This document shows, one piece after another, positions 41,758 through 50,628 of a stretch of 64,000 nucleotides of DNA; position 1 is the stretch's first letter; each line of letters starts with the position of its first letter. The stretch is from Brevibacterium pigmentatum (lineage in GTDB: Bacteria; Actinomycetota; Actinomycetes; Actinomycetales; Brevibacteriaceae). The notes under the pieces are model-generated. The model saw only the letters and a program-made list of their open reading frames with translations. It was not told the origin of the DNA and did not search any database. The translations under genes were made by a program, and so were the position numbers. The stretch lies in assembly GCF_011617465.1 (NCBI RefSeq), contig NZ_CP050153.1, forward strand, positions 62,001 through 126,000, given 5' to 3'.

Positions 41758-43308
41758 TCAGAGTTCGGGCAGCAGCGAGATCGGGTTCTCGATGCAGTCG
41801 GCCACGAAGGTGAGGAACTCGCTCGGCTCCTGACCGTCGCACGCCCGGTGGTCGAAGACGAACGACAGGTACATCACCTTGCGCACGGTCAGCTCACCGT
41901 CGACGACCCACGGGCGGTCCTTGATCCGGCCGAGGCCGAGCATGGCCACCTCGGGGAGATTGATGATCGGGGCCGAGCCGTCCACGCCGAACGCCCCGTA
42001 GTTGTTCAAGGTGAACGTGCCGCCGGAGAGTTCCGCGGGATCGAACCTGCCCGAGGCGGCCTTCCCGACGGTCTCGGACACGGAGTCGCGCAGCTGCCGC
42101 AGGCTCATCTCGCCGGCCCCGTGGACGACGGGGACCATAAGTCCGCGCGGGGTCTGCGCGGCCAAGCCGAGGTTGATGTCGCCGTGGGTGACGATCTCGC
42201 CGGCAGTCGTATCGATCGACGAGTTGATGATCGGATACTTCTTCAATCCGGCCACGACGAAGCGGGCGACGAGCGACAGCAGCGAATATCTCTCACCGGT
42301 GCGCGCCTCGAGCGAGCGCTTCGTGCCCAGCAGTTCGGTGGCATCGACATCGAGCCAGATGGTCGCCTCGGGGATCTCCTGCCGCGACTTCGTGAGGCGT
42401 TCGGATACGACCTTCCGCAGCCCCGTGATCGGGGTGCGGGTATCGCGGTCGGCGTGGGGGATGGAGGCAGGCACGCTCGCCGAGGCGGCCGTACCGGATA
42501 CAGGCACGCTCGCCGAGCCGGCTGTGCCTTCCGTTCCCACGTGCGGTTGGGCGACCGGGGACGTCCCCGCGGGGACGCGTGTGGCGGCTGCGCCCGCCCC
42601 AGATTCGATGGCGGCAAGCACGTCGGACCTGGTCACGACCCCGCCGGGGCCGGTGCCGGGCAGATGCTTGGCACTGATTCCGTGGTCCTTCGCAAGCTTG
42701 CGCACGAGGGGTGAGGACACGGGGGAGACGCGGTCGGTCGCAACGGTCGAAGAGTCGCCGGCAGGGGCTGGCGTTTCGGTCGGCGGCTGCGGAGGAGCAG
42801 CTGGGATGACGGTCGGAACCGCGGGAGCCACAGTCGGTGCGGCGGTGGATGTCGCGACCGGTGCGGCCGCGTGTTTGCCGCCGAACGAGCGCTTCTTCGT
42901 CGAGCGGGTCTTCGGTTCGGAGGTGCCGTAGCCGATGAGGTTCGCACCGCTCGACTCGGGATGTCCACCATCTGCGCTCGCCGTCGCGTTTACAGCCTCG
43001 CCACCATCCGACGCCGGCGCATCGGCCCCAGCCCCCGCCTCGGCGACGGAGAGCAGCGCCTGACCTGCACTGACGGTGTCTCCGGCGTTCGCGTGAAGGC
43101 TGACGATCCGCCCGGCGTACGGGCAGGGGAGTTCGACGACGGACTTCGCGGACTCGACCTCGACGACCATCTGATCGACGTGGACCTCGTCCCCGATCTC
43201 GACCTTCCAGGAGATCAGCTCCGCCTCGGTGAGGCCTTCGCCGAGGTCGGGAAGGATGAACTCGCGCGTGCCCGTGTCGCGCATACCTGCACTCAGATCA
43301 GCACTCAT
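41758..43308 (-). CDS. 2-oxoacid dehydrogenase E2 (dihydrolipoyl acyltransferase)
   Basis: A 516-residue acyltransferase. An N-terminal lipoyl domain (FILPDLGEGLTEAELISW, then the lipoyl lysine in VEVESAKSVVELPCPYAG) is followed by a Pro/Ala/Thr-rich linker, an E3/E1-binding domain (VSSPLVRKLAKDHGISAKHLPGTG) and the catalytic core ending with FVFDHRACDGQEPSEFL, which has the HxxxDG active site. It is third in an E1a-E1b-E2 operon, most likely the branched-chain 2-oxoacid dehydrogenase. ATG 43308 overlaps the E1b stop as TGATG. E3 is not present locally and may be shared. Confidence 0.92.
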   Translation of the reverse strand: MSADLSAGMRDTGTREFILPDLGEGLTEAELISWKVEIGDEVHVDQMVVEVESAKSVVELPCPYAGRIVSLHANAGDTVSAGQALLSVAEAGAGADAPASDGGEAVNATASADGGHPESSGANLIGYGTSEPKTRSTKKRSFGGKHAAAPVATSTAAPTVAPAVPTVIPAAPPQPPTETPAPAGDSSTVATDRVSPVSSPLVRKLAKDHGISAKHLPGTGPGGVVTRSDVLAAIESGAGAAATRVPAGTSPVAQPHVGTEGTAGSASVPVSGTAASASVPASIPHADRDTRTPITGLRKVVSERLTKSRQEIPEATIWLDVDATELLGTKRSLEARTGERYSLLSLVARFVVAGLKKYPIINSSIDTTAGEIVTHGDINLGLAAQTPRGLMVPVVHGAGEMSLRQLRDSVSETVGKAASGRFDPAELSGGTFTLNNYGAFGVDGSAPIINLPEVAMLGLGRIKDRPWVVDGELTVRKVMYLSFVFDHRACDGQEPSEFLTFVADCIENPISLLPEL

Positions 43309-44426
43309 CACAGCTCCCAATCCCAGGACTCGAGCGCATCGAGCACGCGTTCGATGGTGGGCAAGTAGAACTCCTCGAGCTTCGGCGACGGATACGGCAC
43401 GTCGAACCCGGTGACCCGCAGGATCGGGGCCGACAGATAGGTGAAGTTGCGTTCGGTGAGGCGGGCGGCCACCTCGGCGCCGTATCCGCCGAACTGGGCG
43501 GCCTCGTGGATGATCGCCGCGCGCGAGGTCTTGCGCACAGACTGAGACACCGTCTCGTCGTCGAACGGCGAGAGCGTGCGCAGGTCGATGACCTCGATGG
43601 ACAGTCCGTGCTCGGCTCCCGCCTCGGCGGAATCCAGCGCCGTCCGCACGGTCGGTCCATAGGCGAGCAGGGTGGCGTCGGTGCCCTCGCGGATGACCTG
43701 AGCGCGGTTCATCGGTGCCGTGGACACGGGCAGGCTCAGCGTCTCCTTCATCCAGTACCGCGACTTCGGCTCCATGAACACGACCGGATCGTCGGAGGCG
43801 ATCGACTCCCGCAGCAGCGAATACGCATCGGCCGGATTCGACGGCGTGACGACGGTCAGACCCGGCGTCGACGTCCAATAGGCCTCGGACGAATCCGAGT
43901 GATGCTCGACCCCGCCGATGTCGCCGGCATAGGGAATCCGGATCGTGATCGGCAGGCTGACCCGGCCTTTCGTCCGGTTCCGCATCTTCGCCACATGGGA
44001 CACGATCTGCTCGAACGCCGGATAGGCGTAGGCGTCGAACTGCATCTCGACGACCGGGCGCATCCCGTTCATCGCCATGCCGATTGCGGTGCCGATGATG
44101 CCGGACTCCGCAAGTGGGGAATCCCAAACGCGGTTCGACCCGAATTCGGCCCGCAGTCCTTCGGTGACCCGGAAGACCCCGCCGAGGCGGCCGACGTCCT
44201 CACCGAAGATGAGCACAGTGTCGTCGTCGGCCAGGGAATCGCGCAGCGCGTGGTTGAGGGCCTTCGTCATCGTCACCGATGACGGGGCGGGGCCGGCTTC
44301 GGGGGCCCGCGCAGTGCCGGGTGCGGTGTCGCCCTTCGCCGAGGCGGCCGTGGCTGTTTCGTCGTTCACCGCGGTCGGATCGGTGGTGGGGTCGGTGGTC
44401 GGTTCGGTTCCCGCTTCGACGCTCAT
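43308..44426 (-). CDS. 2-oxoacid dehydrogenase E1 beta subunit
   Basis: A 372-residue transketolase-like E1 beta subunit. Motifs include VLIFGEDVGRLGGVFRVTEGL, FGSNRVWDSPLAESGIIGTAIGMA, EMQFDAYAYPAFEQIVSHVAKM and RIPYAGDIGGVEHHSDSSEAYW, all standard for BCKDH/PDH E1 beta. A 45-residue Thr/Ala/Pro-rich N-terminal extension (TEPTTDPTTDPTAVNDETATAA) is not part of the fold. It pairs with E1 alpha (4-nt overlap upstream) and E2 (1-nt overlap downstream). Branched-chain 2-oxoacids are the probable substrates; pyruvate is possible. Confidence 0.9.
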   Translation of the reverse strand: MSVEAGTEPTTDPTTDPTAVNDETATAASAKGDTAPGTARAPEAGPAPSSVTMTKALNHALRDSLADDDTVLIFGEDVGRLGGVFRVTEGLRAEFGSNRVWDSPLAESGIIGTAIGMAMNGMRPVVEMQFDAYAYPAFEQIVSHVAKMRNRTKGRVSLPITIRIPYAGDIGGVEHHSDSSEAYWTSTPGLTVVTPSNPADAYSLLRESIASDDPVVFMEPKSRYWMKETLSLPVSTAPMNRAQVIREGTDATLLAYGPTVRTALDSAEAGAEHGLSIEVIDLRTLSPFDDETVSQSVRKTSRAAIIHEAAQFGGYGAEVAARLTERNFTYLSAPILRVTGFDVPYPSPKLEEFYLPTIERVLDALESWDWEL

Positions 44427-45529
44427 GCGCAGCCTGCCGCGGCGAGTTCGGTTTCGAGGACCTGCTGCTGTTCGGCAAGGGCCGTGCGCGGGGTCGAATA
44501 TACGTGGGCGAAGAGCTCGCGCGGGTCGACCTCGGCCTCTTGGTTCATCGCATCGCGCACGGACGCGGCCAGGGTCTCGGCTGCCTCGGCGATCTCTGCG
44601 ACTGTCGCATCGTCGAGGGCACCGGTCGTTCGCAGATACTTCTCGAGACGGTCGATGGGATCGAACTGCTTCCAGTGCTCGACCTCTTCGGTGTCACGGT
44701 ACTTCGTCGGATCGTCGGAGTTCGTGTGCGACTCCATCCGGTAGGTGAGGCACTCGATGAGGGTCGGACCGTCCCCGTTCCGACCGCGCGCCAGCGCCGC
44801 CGAGACGGCGGCGAACACGGCGGCGACATCATTGCCGTCGACGCGCAGGCCCGGCATTCCGTAGCCGGCGGCCCGGTCGGCGAGCATCGTCGCGTTCGTC
44901 TGCTCCCGCAGGGGAGTGGAGATCGCGTACTGGTTGTTCTGCAGCACGAAGACCGTCGGGGTCTGCCACACGGAGGCGAAGTTGAATGCCTCGTGGGTGT
45001 CGCCTTCGCTGCTGGCGCCGTCGCCGAGGAAGGTCAGGGTCGCTGCGTCCTCGCCCTTGAGCTTCGCGGCCATCGCGAATCCCGTGGCATGAAGGGTCTG
45101 CGTCGCCAGCGGCGTCGCCGCAGGTGAGGTGTGATATTCGTGCGGGTCGAAACCGCAGTGCCAGTCCCCGCGGAAGGCGGCGAGGATCTCGGCCACGGGC
45201 ACACCGCGGGTCAGCAGCGCTGCCGAGTCGCGGTAGGTGGGGAAGAGCCAATCGTTCGGGGCCAGCGCGGTGGTGGCCCCCACCTCGGCGGCTTCCTGAC
45301 CCGCCGCGGACGGGTAGGTCGCGAGCCGACCCTGCCGGGTCAGATGCGTGACCTGTGCTTCGAACCGGCGGACGAGGACCATCTGCCGGTAGAGACCGGT
45401 GAGGGTGGCATCGCTGGGGATCCGCAGCCCTTCGGTCGGAGTGTCGGTGAGCCGGCCATCTGCGCCGATGAAGCTGATCGGCTGCAGCTGGGGCAGTGAG
45501 CGGCCTGTGGTGGGAACGTCAATGGTCAT
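44423..45529 (-). CDS. 2-oxoacid dehydrogenase E1 alpha subunit
   Basis: A 368-residue thiamine-diphosphate-binding E1 alpha subunit. The ThDP motif is LTFLGDGASSEGDTHEAFNFAS ending in QNNQYAIS, and the phosphorylation-loop-like YRMESHTNSDDPTKYRD segment is present. Together with E1 beta and E2 it forms a branched-chain-type complex feeding acyl-CoA starter units and energy metabolism. It is the first gene of the operon, and an Lrp-family regulator gene lies 2.5 kb away (47987). An inverted repeat, GCCAAACGT/ACGTTTGGC, 63 bp upstream, may be part of its control. Confidence 0.9.
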   Translation of the reverse strand: MTIDVPTTGRSLPQLQPISFIGADGRLTDTPTEGLRIPSDATLTGLYRQMVLVRRFEAQVTHLTRQGRLATYPSAAGQEAAEVGATTALAPNDWLFPTYRDSAALLTRGVPVAEILAAFRGDWHCGFDPHEYHTSPAATPLATQTLHATGFAMAAKLKGEDAATLTFLGDGASSEGDTHEAFNFASVWQTPTVFVLQNNQYAISTPLREQTNATMLADRAAGYGMPGLRVDGNDVAAVFAAVSAALARGRNGDGPTLIECLTYRMESHTNSDDPTKYRDTEEVEHWKQFDPIDRLEKYLRTTGALDDATVAEIAEAAETLAASVRDAMNQEAEVDPRELFAHVYSTPRTALAEQQQVLETELAAAGCA

Positions 45530-45591
45530 GGCCCCATGGTGGCGTGAGCCGAGTCACGATTCCATGGCTTAGGTGCAGGTGAGGACGGGCG

Positions 45592-45654
45592 GCCAAACGT
45601 GTCGCTAACTCGGGACGAAGGGGCCGGTTCCGGCAGGCCGAGTGGACGTTTGGC
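45592..45654. promoter_or_regulatory. Inverted repeat GCCAAACGT/ACGTTTGGC upstream of the E1 alpha gene
   Basis: Two 9-bp arms (45592-45600 and 45646-45654) are separated by 45 bp in the 264-bp gap between the E1 alpha start and the divergent 649-residue protein gene. Spaced arms suit a looping or wrapping regulator such as an Lrp-type protein; this is inference. Confidence 0.4.
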
Positions 45655-45793
45655 TGGACGGTGAAGAAAGGTTGGCGCCGGCCCGGAATGTGATCTCGGT
45701 GAAGCCGCGGGGCCATGCCGGGGCAGTTGTGCGGCCGACGAGGTCTGACTTGTTACCGTTATTGCTTCAGTTCATCCTCGGCAGGAGCAATGC

Positions 45794-47743
45794 GTGTCTA
45801 CTTTCTTCGACGGTCCCGAATTCCACGGAATGGCAGCGGGCGGCAAAATCAGCCACAGCCCCGGCATGGGCGATCGGATGATGCGGGAGCTGGTGCCGTT
45901 CCTCAAGGCCGAAGGCATTGACGTCGATGATCCGAATGCGGACTTCACCGAGGCCGAATTCCACGCAGCCATGGAGAAGGCGCAGGAGGAATACAACCGC
46001 CGCCTGTTCACCCCGGTCGGTGCCCACCGCGGACTGGCTCTGGGGAAGCTGCGGTCGTTCTCCGTGGCCTCTGCCGAAGGCGACATCAAAACCGCCGAGG
46101 CTGTTGTGGCCTCCCTGCCCTCTGACCCCCAGGACTTCAACCCGAGCGTCGCGCAGGTGACCGGGGCAGCGATGGACCTCCTCGACGAATGGTTCACCGA
46201 CGACGTGCACGGACCGAAGCTCGGCGGAGTGATGGCACCGAAGTGGTCGGCGAAGAAGTCCCGCGCCGTGGCCCGCGACATCCTGGCCCTGGCGCATAAA
46301 GGGCGCGTCGTCGACAGCCTCGACCGCCTCATCACCAACAACAGCGGACGCCCCGTCCTCGAAGGGGCCATGCTCGCCGTAGCCGCCGCGGTCGTGCGGT
46401 TGACCAAGCGAAACAAGGTCTCGGGGCAGGAAGTCGTCGACGAGCTCATGCCGCTCGACGGTTATCCGGAGCCGGTGGCCGGCACCTACGGCTCCACCGA
46501 CCGAGTGTTCCAGGACGACCAGGACGTCCAGGACGGCCCTGCCGCAGACCAGGACCTGCCTGAGTGGCTCGGCGGATCGAGCGCCGAGGCGAGCGGACAG
46601 GCGACTCCCAACGCTGATCCGCAGGGCGTCGACGAACGAATGGACGAGGTCGAGAAGACGGTCTACGAGATGCCGCTCTACCAGCGCTTCCGCGACTGGC
46701 TGGCCGAGACCTACGACGACGTCGACGAGGACTCAGAGGTCTTCGACATCGCCCACCTCCTGTTCTGCATCGCCGTGTCCTCCCGCGCAGATATCAACGA
46801 ACCGGAGGGAACCGACGACCTCCTCGACGTCCTTGAAAGCTTCGCAGTCGACGGACAGGAGGAGGCCGAGAAGACCGATGGCGAATCGCCGTCGACGGTG
46901 ATCTTCCTCGACAGCCTCGAAGCTCTCGACAACTATCTCCGCTTCCGCATGGACACCGACGAGAACCCCGAACGCTGGAACGCCGCCCGCGCCCGAGCCG
47001 AGGCCGCGAGCATGCGCACCGACCCGCTGCCCTCGGCCCTGATGGCCGCAGTCGAAGCCAATGCCCTGAGTGAGGAGCAGCTCGCGCAGCCCATGCCGCA
47101 CAATCGCCTCGTCGCCGGTGTAGCCGGCATTCTCGAATGGATCGGCGACTCCCGCCCGTTGACCGGTACGGGACGGGTGAAGCGGGCCGATATCGCCGAG
47201 GCGGCCGAAAAGTTCGGCATCAAAGCCGTCGGAGTTGCGTCGAACGCCCGGTACGAAGACGGCGTGAACTATGCGCGCAGCGCCGATGAGGTGCCCGTCC
47301 TCGAAGCAATGTGGGCCGTGATGCAGAGTGCTGAGATCACCGAGATCACCGGCACCAAGGTCCGCCCGGGAAGCGCCGCCGACGAGTGGAAGAAGGGTGA
47401 GGTGAGCGCGGATACCGCACTGCCGGTCATCGGCGCCTTCATCTACGAGCGGCTGCTCGACGTGATCAACCTCGTTCCCGGAGAGGACTACGGCGCCCCG
47501 GCGATCACGATCGCCCAACGCCTCATCGAGATCCTCACTCCTGACTCGGCACCCGAACGCCCCGACCTCGACCTCGGCGAGGTGCGCGCCGAGCGACTCT
47601 CCACGCTCTTGGCAGACGAGCTGCAGGAGCTCACCGAGCTCGGACTCCTCAAAGCCGACGGTGAAACCTTCTCCGTCGAGCCGGTGTACCGGCGCATCGT
47701 CGCCGGTGCCGGTCTCATGCTGCTTGCGGGACCGGCCGAATAA
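45794..47743 (+). CDS. 649-residue protein of unknown function
   Basis: I do not recognise this protein. It lacks signal peptide and membrane segments. Residues ~1-220 are mixed helix (VGAHRGLALGKLRSFSVASAEGDIKTAE) and include a basic segment (PKWSAKKSRAVARDILALAHKGR). A variable acidic stretch (QDDQDVQDGPAADQD) follows at ~235-280. The rest is alpha-helical, with RVKRADIAEAAEKFGIKAVGV resembling a winged-helix half. GTG 45794 follows AGGAG with a 6-nt gap. It is monocistronic, divergent from the 2-oxoacid dehydrogenase operon and followed by the candidate iron-regulated RNA. Intact codon use argues for a real gene. Confidence 0.7.
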   Translation: MSTFFDGPEFHGMAAGGKISHSPGMGDRMMRELVPFLKAEGIDVDDPNADFTEAEFHAAMEKAQEEYNRRLFTPVGAHRGLALGKLRSFSVASAEGDIKTAEAVVASLPSDPQDFNPSVAQVTGAAMDLLDEWFTDDVHGPKLGGVMAPKWSAKKSRAVARDILALAHKGRVVDSLDRLITNNSGRPVLEGAMLAVAAAVVRLTKRNKVSGQEVVDELMPLDGYPEPVAGTYGSTDRVFQDDQDVQDGPAADQDLPEWLGGSSAEASGQATPNADPQGVDERMDEVEKTVYEMPLYQRFRDWLAETYDDVDEDSEVFDIAHLLFCIAVSSRADINEPEGTDDLLDVLESFAVDGQEEAEKTDGESPSTVIFLDSLEALDNYLRFRMDTDENPERWNAARARAEAASMRTDPLPSALMAAVEANALSEEQLAQPMPHNRLVAGVAGILEWIGDSRPLTGTGRVKRADIAEAAEKFGIKAVGVASNARYEDGVNYARSADEVPVLEAMWAVMQSAEITEITGTKVRPGSAADEWKKGEVSADTALPVIGAFIYERLLDVINLVPGEDYGAPAITIAQRLIEILTPDSAPERPDLDLGEVRAERLSTLLADELQELTELGLLKADGETFSVEPVYRRIVAGAGLMLLAGPAE

Positions 47744-47774
47744 AGGGCCCAGCGAAAAAGTCGGCATCAACCTG

Positions 47775-47815
47775 TTGTGTCCTCCCGGGCCCCGGGTTAG
47801 GATAGCCTATGAGAA
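47775..47815 (+). promoter_or_regulatory. Promoter overlapped by an IdeR/DtxR-type iron box
   Basis: A -35 TTGTGT (47775-47780) and -10 TAGGAT (47798-47803) are separated by 17 bp. TTAGGATAGCCTATGAGAA (47797-47815) matches 14 of 19 positions of the DtxR/IdeR consensus, with the left arm and centre nearly perfect. Such a box over the -10 would block transcription when iron is plentiful. Confidence 0.6.
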
Positions 47816-47940
47816 TTACGCAACGCGGGTCTTTCCAAAGGCAGTTGACACGCTAGCTTGAAGTGTTGGATACGGCGTGCGCGGTTCTCTCTGTTTCACG
47901 TCATGAAGCCCTCGGCGCAAATTCCGGCGCCGGGGGCTTC
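47809..47940 (+). ncRNA. Candidate iron-regulated small RNA
   Basis: A transcript from the iron-box promoter would start near 47809 and end at a strong terminator at 47905-47940, about 130 nt. No downstream plus-strand gene follows (the next gene is on the minus strand), so a stand-alone RNA is the simplest reading. The 5' end could also encode a 15-residue leaderless peptide, MRITQRGSFQRQLTR. A second promoter-like pair, TTGACA (47845-47850) and GGATAC (47868-47873), could give a shorter ~60-nt form. It is comparable in setting to the IdeR-controlled mycobacterial sRNA MrsI, but I claim no sequence homology. Confidence 0.5.
47905..47940 (+). terminator. Terminator of the candidate small RNA
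   Basis: GAAGCCC pairs with GGGCTTC, extended through a U-G wobble by CGGCG/CGCCG, giving a 13-bp stem and a 10-nt loop. A short palindrome GTTCTGTCAGAAC (47941-47953) follows. It also sits 34 bp from the convergent Lrp gene end. Confidence 0.8.
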
Positions 47941-47986
47941 GTTCTGTCAGAACTGAGTGCCCTATCGGGCGGAAGTGCCGCGTTCC

Positions 47987-48442
47987 TCATCCGGCGCCGG
48001 GACGGCGGCCCTCGGCCTCATCGAGGATGAGGAGTGAGCGGGAGGACACGACGCCCGGGACCTCGTGGATGCGGCGCAGGATCACCTGCGACAGCGCAGT
48101 GTTATCCGGGGCATTGACCGTCACCAAGGCGTCGATATCCCCGCTGACGGCTTGGACCTTCTCGACGAATGGAAGGGCTGCCAGGTCGTCACGGACCTGC
48201 GGCCAGGGGCGCTCGCCGATCTTGACGACGACGACCGCGGTCACGGTCATGCCGAGGGCCTCGCGGTCCACCTCGGCGGTGAATTTTCTGATCGCACCCG
48301 ATTCGATGAGGGTGGTGAAGCGCTTATGTGCGGCGGAGCGGGAGATGTGGACACGTTCGGCCAGCTGGCGCACGCTCAGGCGCGAGTCCTCGACGAGGGC
48401 GGCGATGATGCTGCGGTCGATGTCGTCGAGGTCGAATGCCAC
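47987..48442 (-). CDS. Lrp/AsnC-family transcriptional regulator
   Basis: A 151-residue regulator. The N-terminal helix-turn-helix (DLDDIDRSIIAALVEDSRLSV, RQLAERVHISRSAAHKRFTTL) is followed by the RAM ligand domain (TVTAVVVVKIGERPWPQVRDD, FVEKVQAVSGDIDALVTVN). Such proteins sense amino acids. I start at GTG 48442, preceded by GAAGGAG; the frame is open 41 codons further but without support. Likely targets are the adjacent etfBA operon (divergent) or the 2-oxoacid dehydrogenase operon. Confidence 0.87.
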   Translation of the reverse strand: MAFDLDDIDRSIIAALVEDSRLSVRQLAERVHISRSAAHKRFTTLIESGAIRKFTAEVDREALGMTVTAVVVVKIGERPWPQVRDDLAALPFVEKVQAVSGDIDALVTVNAPDNTALSQVILRRIHEVPGVVSSRSLLILDEAEGRRPGAG

Positions 48443-48860
48443 GGGGCGCTCCTTCACCGTTGATGTCTGCGTCTTGCCTGCGACCTCTGCGTTCAACCTG
48501 CCCTGATGCACTCGCGCGGAGAGGCGGCGATGGGCACCGGGAGGAATGGTCGGTCTCCTTCCCATTCTAGGGCCCCGCCTCGGCGAGGAGATGGCTCCGC
48601 GTCGAGGTCCCGTCGTCGACGACAGGGAACCGCCTCGGCGAGGAAAGTCCGCATGGTTGCGGAGTCCGACGCACTGGACAAATTCTGTCGATCGTTCGTA
48701 CAGTAACGGAGATATCTGTGGTGCCTACCACGTACCATGGGTGATGGACATGATCGGTTCTAACCCGGACCCGGTCAACGGACGGAAATCAGCCACCTGT
48801 AGATTATGAGACGAAAGTCTCACGCAGCTGGAACTGCTTCACGAACCTAAGGAGTCATCC
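48443..48860. other. Gene-free region upstream of etfB
   Basis: It holds two copies of CCGCCTCGGCGAGGA-like sequence (48576 and 48631), a TAGATT -10-like box (48800-48805) and a hairpin TGAGAC/GTCTCA (48807-48822) in the likely etfB leader. AAGGAG (48849-48854) is the etfB ribosome-binding site. No other gene is seen. Confidence 0.5.
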
Positions 48861-49637
48861 TTGAAGATCGCGGTGTTGGTCAAAGAGGTCCCGGATACGT
48901 ACGGCGACCGCAAGTTGAACTTGGAAACCGGGCTCGCCGATCGCGGCGCCTCGGAAGCCGTCCTCGATGAGATCGGTGAGCGTGCCCTCGAGGTCGCCCT
49001 GACGCAGAAGGACTCCGATGGCGACACCGAGGTGACCGTCATCTCGATGGCTCCCGATACCGCGACCGCGACGATCCGCAAGGGTCTGGCCATGGGCGCC
49101 GACAATGCCGTGCACGTGGCCGATGAAGGTTTGGCCGGTGCGGATCTGGGCCTGACCGCCGAGGTGCTCGCCGCGGCTCTGCGCCGCGGTGAGTTCGACC
49201 TCGTCGTCACCGGCAACGTCTCCACCGACGGCAATGGCGGAATGATGCCGGCGATGCTCGCCGAGCACCTCGACTACCCGCACGTGACCGGCCTGACGAC
49301 CGTCGAACTGACCGACGGCAAGGTCTCCGGCACCCGCGCGGTCGAAGGCGGCAAGCAGCAGGTCTCGGCCGAACTGCCCGCCGTCATCTCCATCACCGAG
49401 GCGCTTCCCGAAGCCCGATTCCCGAACTTCAAGGGCATCATGGCAGCGAAGAAGAAGCCCTTCGAGGTCATCAGCCTGTCCGATCTCGACATCGATGCCG
49501 AGGACCAGTCCGTGGCTCGCTCGATCATGGTCACCGTCGCCGAGAAGCCGCCGCGCGAAGCCGGCGAGAAGGTCGTCGACGAAGGCAATGGCGGAGTCGA
49601 ACTCGCCGAATACCTCACCAAGAACCGTCTGGCCTAA
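48861..49637 (+). CDS. etfB: Electron transfer flavoprotein beta subunit
   Basis: A 258-residue ETF beta subunit that binds AMP and, with EtfA, carries electrons from acyl-CoA and other dehydrogenases. Typical segments are KIAVLVKEVPDTYGDRKL at the start, the ADNAVHVADEGLAGADLGLTA region and LVVTGNVSTDGNGGMMPAMLAEHL. The TTG start at 48861 is supported by AAGGAG 6 nt upstream. etfA follows 12 nt downstream, and a cytochrome b gene follows etfA, forming one operon. Dehydrogenases in this window, such as the acyl-CoA dehydrogenase family gene, may be donors. Confidence 0.93.
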   Translation: MKIAVLVKEVPDTYGDRKLNLETGLADRGASEAVLDEIGERALEVALTQKDSDGDTEVTVISMAPDTATATIRKGLAMGADNAVHVADEGLAGADLGLTAEVLAAALRRGEFDLVVTGNVSTDGNGGMMPAMLAEHLDYPHVTGLTTVELTDGKVSGTRAVEGGKQQVSAELPAVISITEALPEARFPNFKGIMAAKKKPFEVISLSDLDIDAEDQSVARSIMVTVAEKPPREAGEKVVDEGNGGVELAEYLTKNRLA

Positions 49638-49649
49638 GGAGAATCGCAC

Positions 49650-50627
49650 ATGTCAGAATTCCCGCAGGACTCCATTCTCGTCGTCCTCACCGCCGATGCC
49701 GAAGGCCAGCTGGAGAAGCCGGCCGCCGAACTGCTCGGGGGAGCTGCTGAGATCGGCTCGCCCGTCGCCCTCGTGCTCGCCGCCGGCAGCGCTGACGCCG
49801 CTGCCGAGAAGGCCGCCGAACTCGGCGCCGTGGCGACCCTGACCGCCGCAGCCACCGAGGGCAACCTCGGCACCGCGGCCGTCGACGCCGTGGCCGCAGC
49901 TGCGGAGCTCACCGCTCCCGACGCCGTTCTCGTGCCCAATACTCTCGACGGTCGCGACATCGCCGGTCGCTACGCTGTGCGCAGCGGATCGGCTGTGTCC
50001 GTCGACGCCACCGGACTCGAACGCGACTCCGAGGGCATTGTGGCCAACCACTCCGTCTACGGCGGCGGCTACACCGCCTCCTCGGCCCCGACTTTCGGTG
50101 CCCCCATCGTCACCGTGCGCCTGGGCTCGATCGAGGCTCGCGCCGAAGCGCAATCCGCGAACATGCATGCCCTCGAGGTCGCCGATTCCGGTAAGCGCTC
50201 GGCGGCGATCGATTCGTTCGAAGCCGTCGTCGAAACCTCCTCGCGTCCCGAGCTGCGCGGTGCGCAGAAGGTCGTCTCCGGTGGTCGCGGCGTCGGTTCG
50301 GAGGAGTCCTTTGAGCTCGTCGGCGAATTCGCCGACACCCTCGGTGCAGCCGTCGGTGCCTCCCGTGCGGCCGTCGACGCCGGCTACATCGCCCAGTCGC
50401 ACCAGGTCGGCCAGACCGGTGTGTCGGTGTCCCCGCAGCTCTACGTGGCTCTCGGCATCTCCGGCGCGATCCAGCACAAGGCCGGCATGCAGACGTCGAA
50501 GACCATCGTCGCAGTCAACAAGGACGCCGAAGCCCCGATCTTCGATATCGCCGATTTCGGCGTCGTCGGCGACCTGTTCAAGGTCGTTCCCCAGGCCATC
50601 GAATCACTGAACGAGAATAAGTCCTGA
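49650..50627 (+). CDS. etfA: Electron transfer flavoprotein alpha subunit
   Basis: A 325-residue ETF alpha subunit. The C-terminal FAD domain is clear: [70 protein letters not shown] and [23 protein letters not shown]. The N-terminal domain is Ala/Glu-rich but fits the fold. AAGGAG precedes the ATG. The next gene, a cytochrome b protein, starts 1 nt after the stop, which strongly suggests a physical or functional link to membrane electron transfer. Confidence 0.93.
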   Translation: MSEFPQDSILVVLTADAEGQLEKPAAELLGGAAEIGSPVALVLAAGSADAAAEKAAELGAVATLTAAATEGNLGTAAVDAVAAAAELTAPDAVLVPNTLDGRDIAGRYAVRSGSAVSVDATGLERDSEGIVANHSVYGGGYTASSAPTFGAPIVTVRLGSIEARAEAQSANMHALEVADSGKRSAAIDSFEAVVETSSRPELRGAQKVVSGGRGVGSEESFELVGEFADTLGAAVGASRAAVDAGYIAQSHQVGQTGVSVSPQLYVALGISGAIQHKAGMQTSKTIVAVNKDAEAPIFDIADFGVVGDLFKVVPQAIESLNENKS

Positions 50628-50628
50628 T

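Noticed and set aside
43309-44127. In-frame upstream extension of the E2 gene
   Set aside because: This part lies over E1 beta in another frame. The lipoyl domain starts right after ATG 43308, which overlaps the E1 beta stop as TGATG.
41758-45529. E2 and E1 genes as partners of the AceE-like gene at 28277
   Set aside because: The local E1 alpha/beta pair already supplies the E1 of this E2, and the loci are 11 kb apart in different operons; a link cannot be shown.
47845-47873. TTGACA/GGATAC pair as the main promoter of the small RNA
   Set aside because: The -10 is poor and the upstream iron-box promoter has better spacing; retained only as an alternative start.
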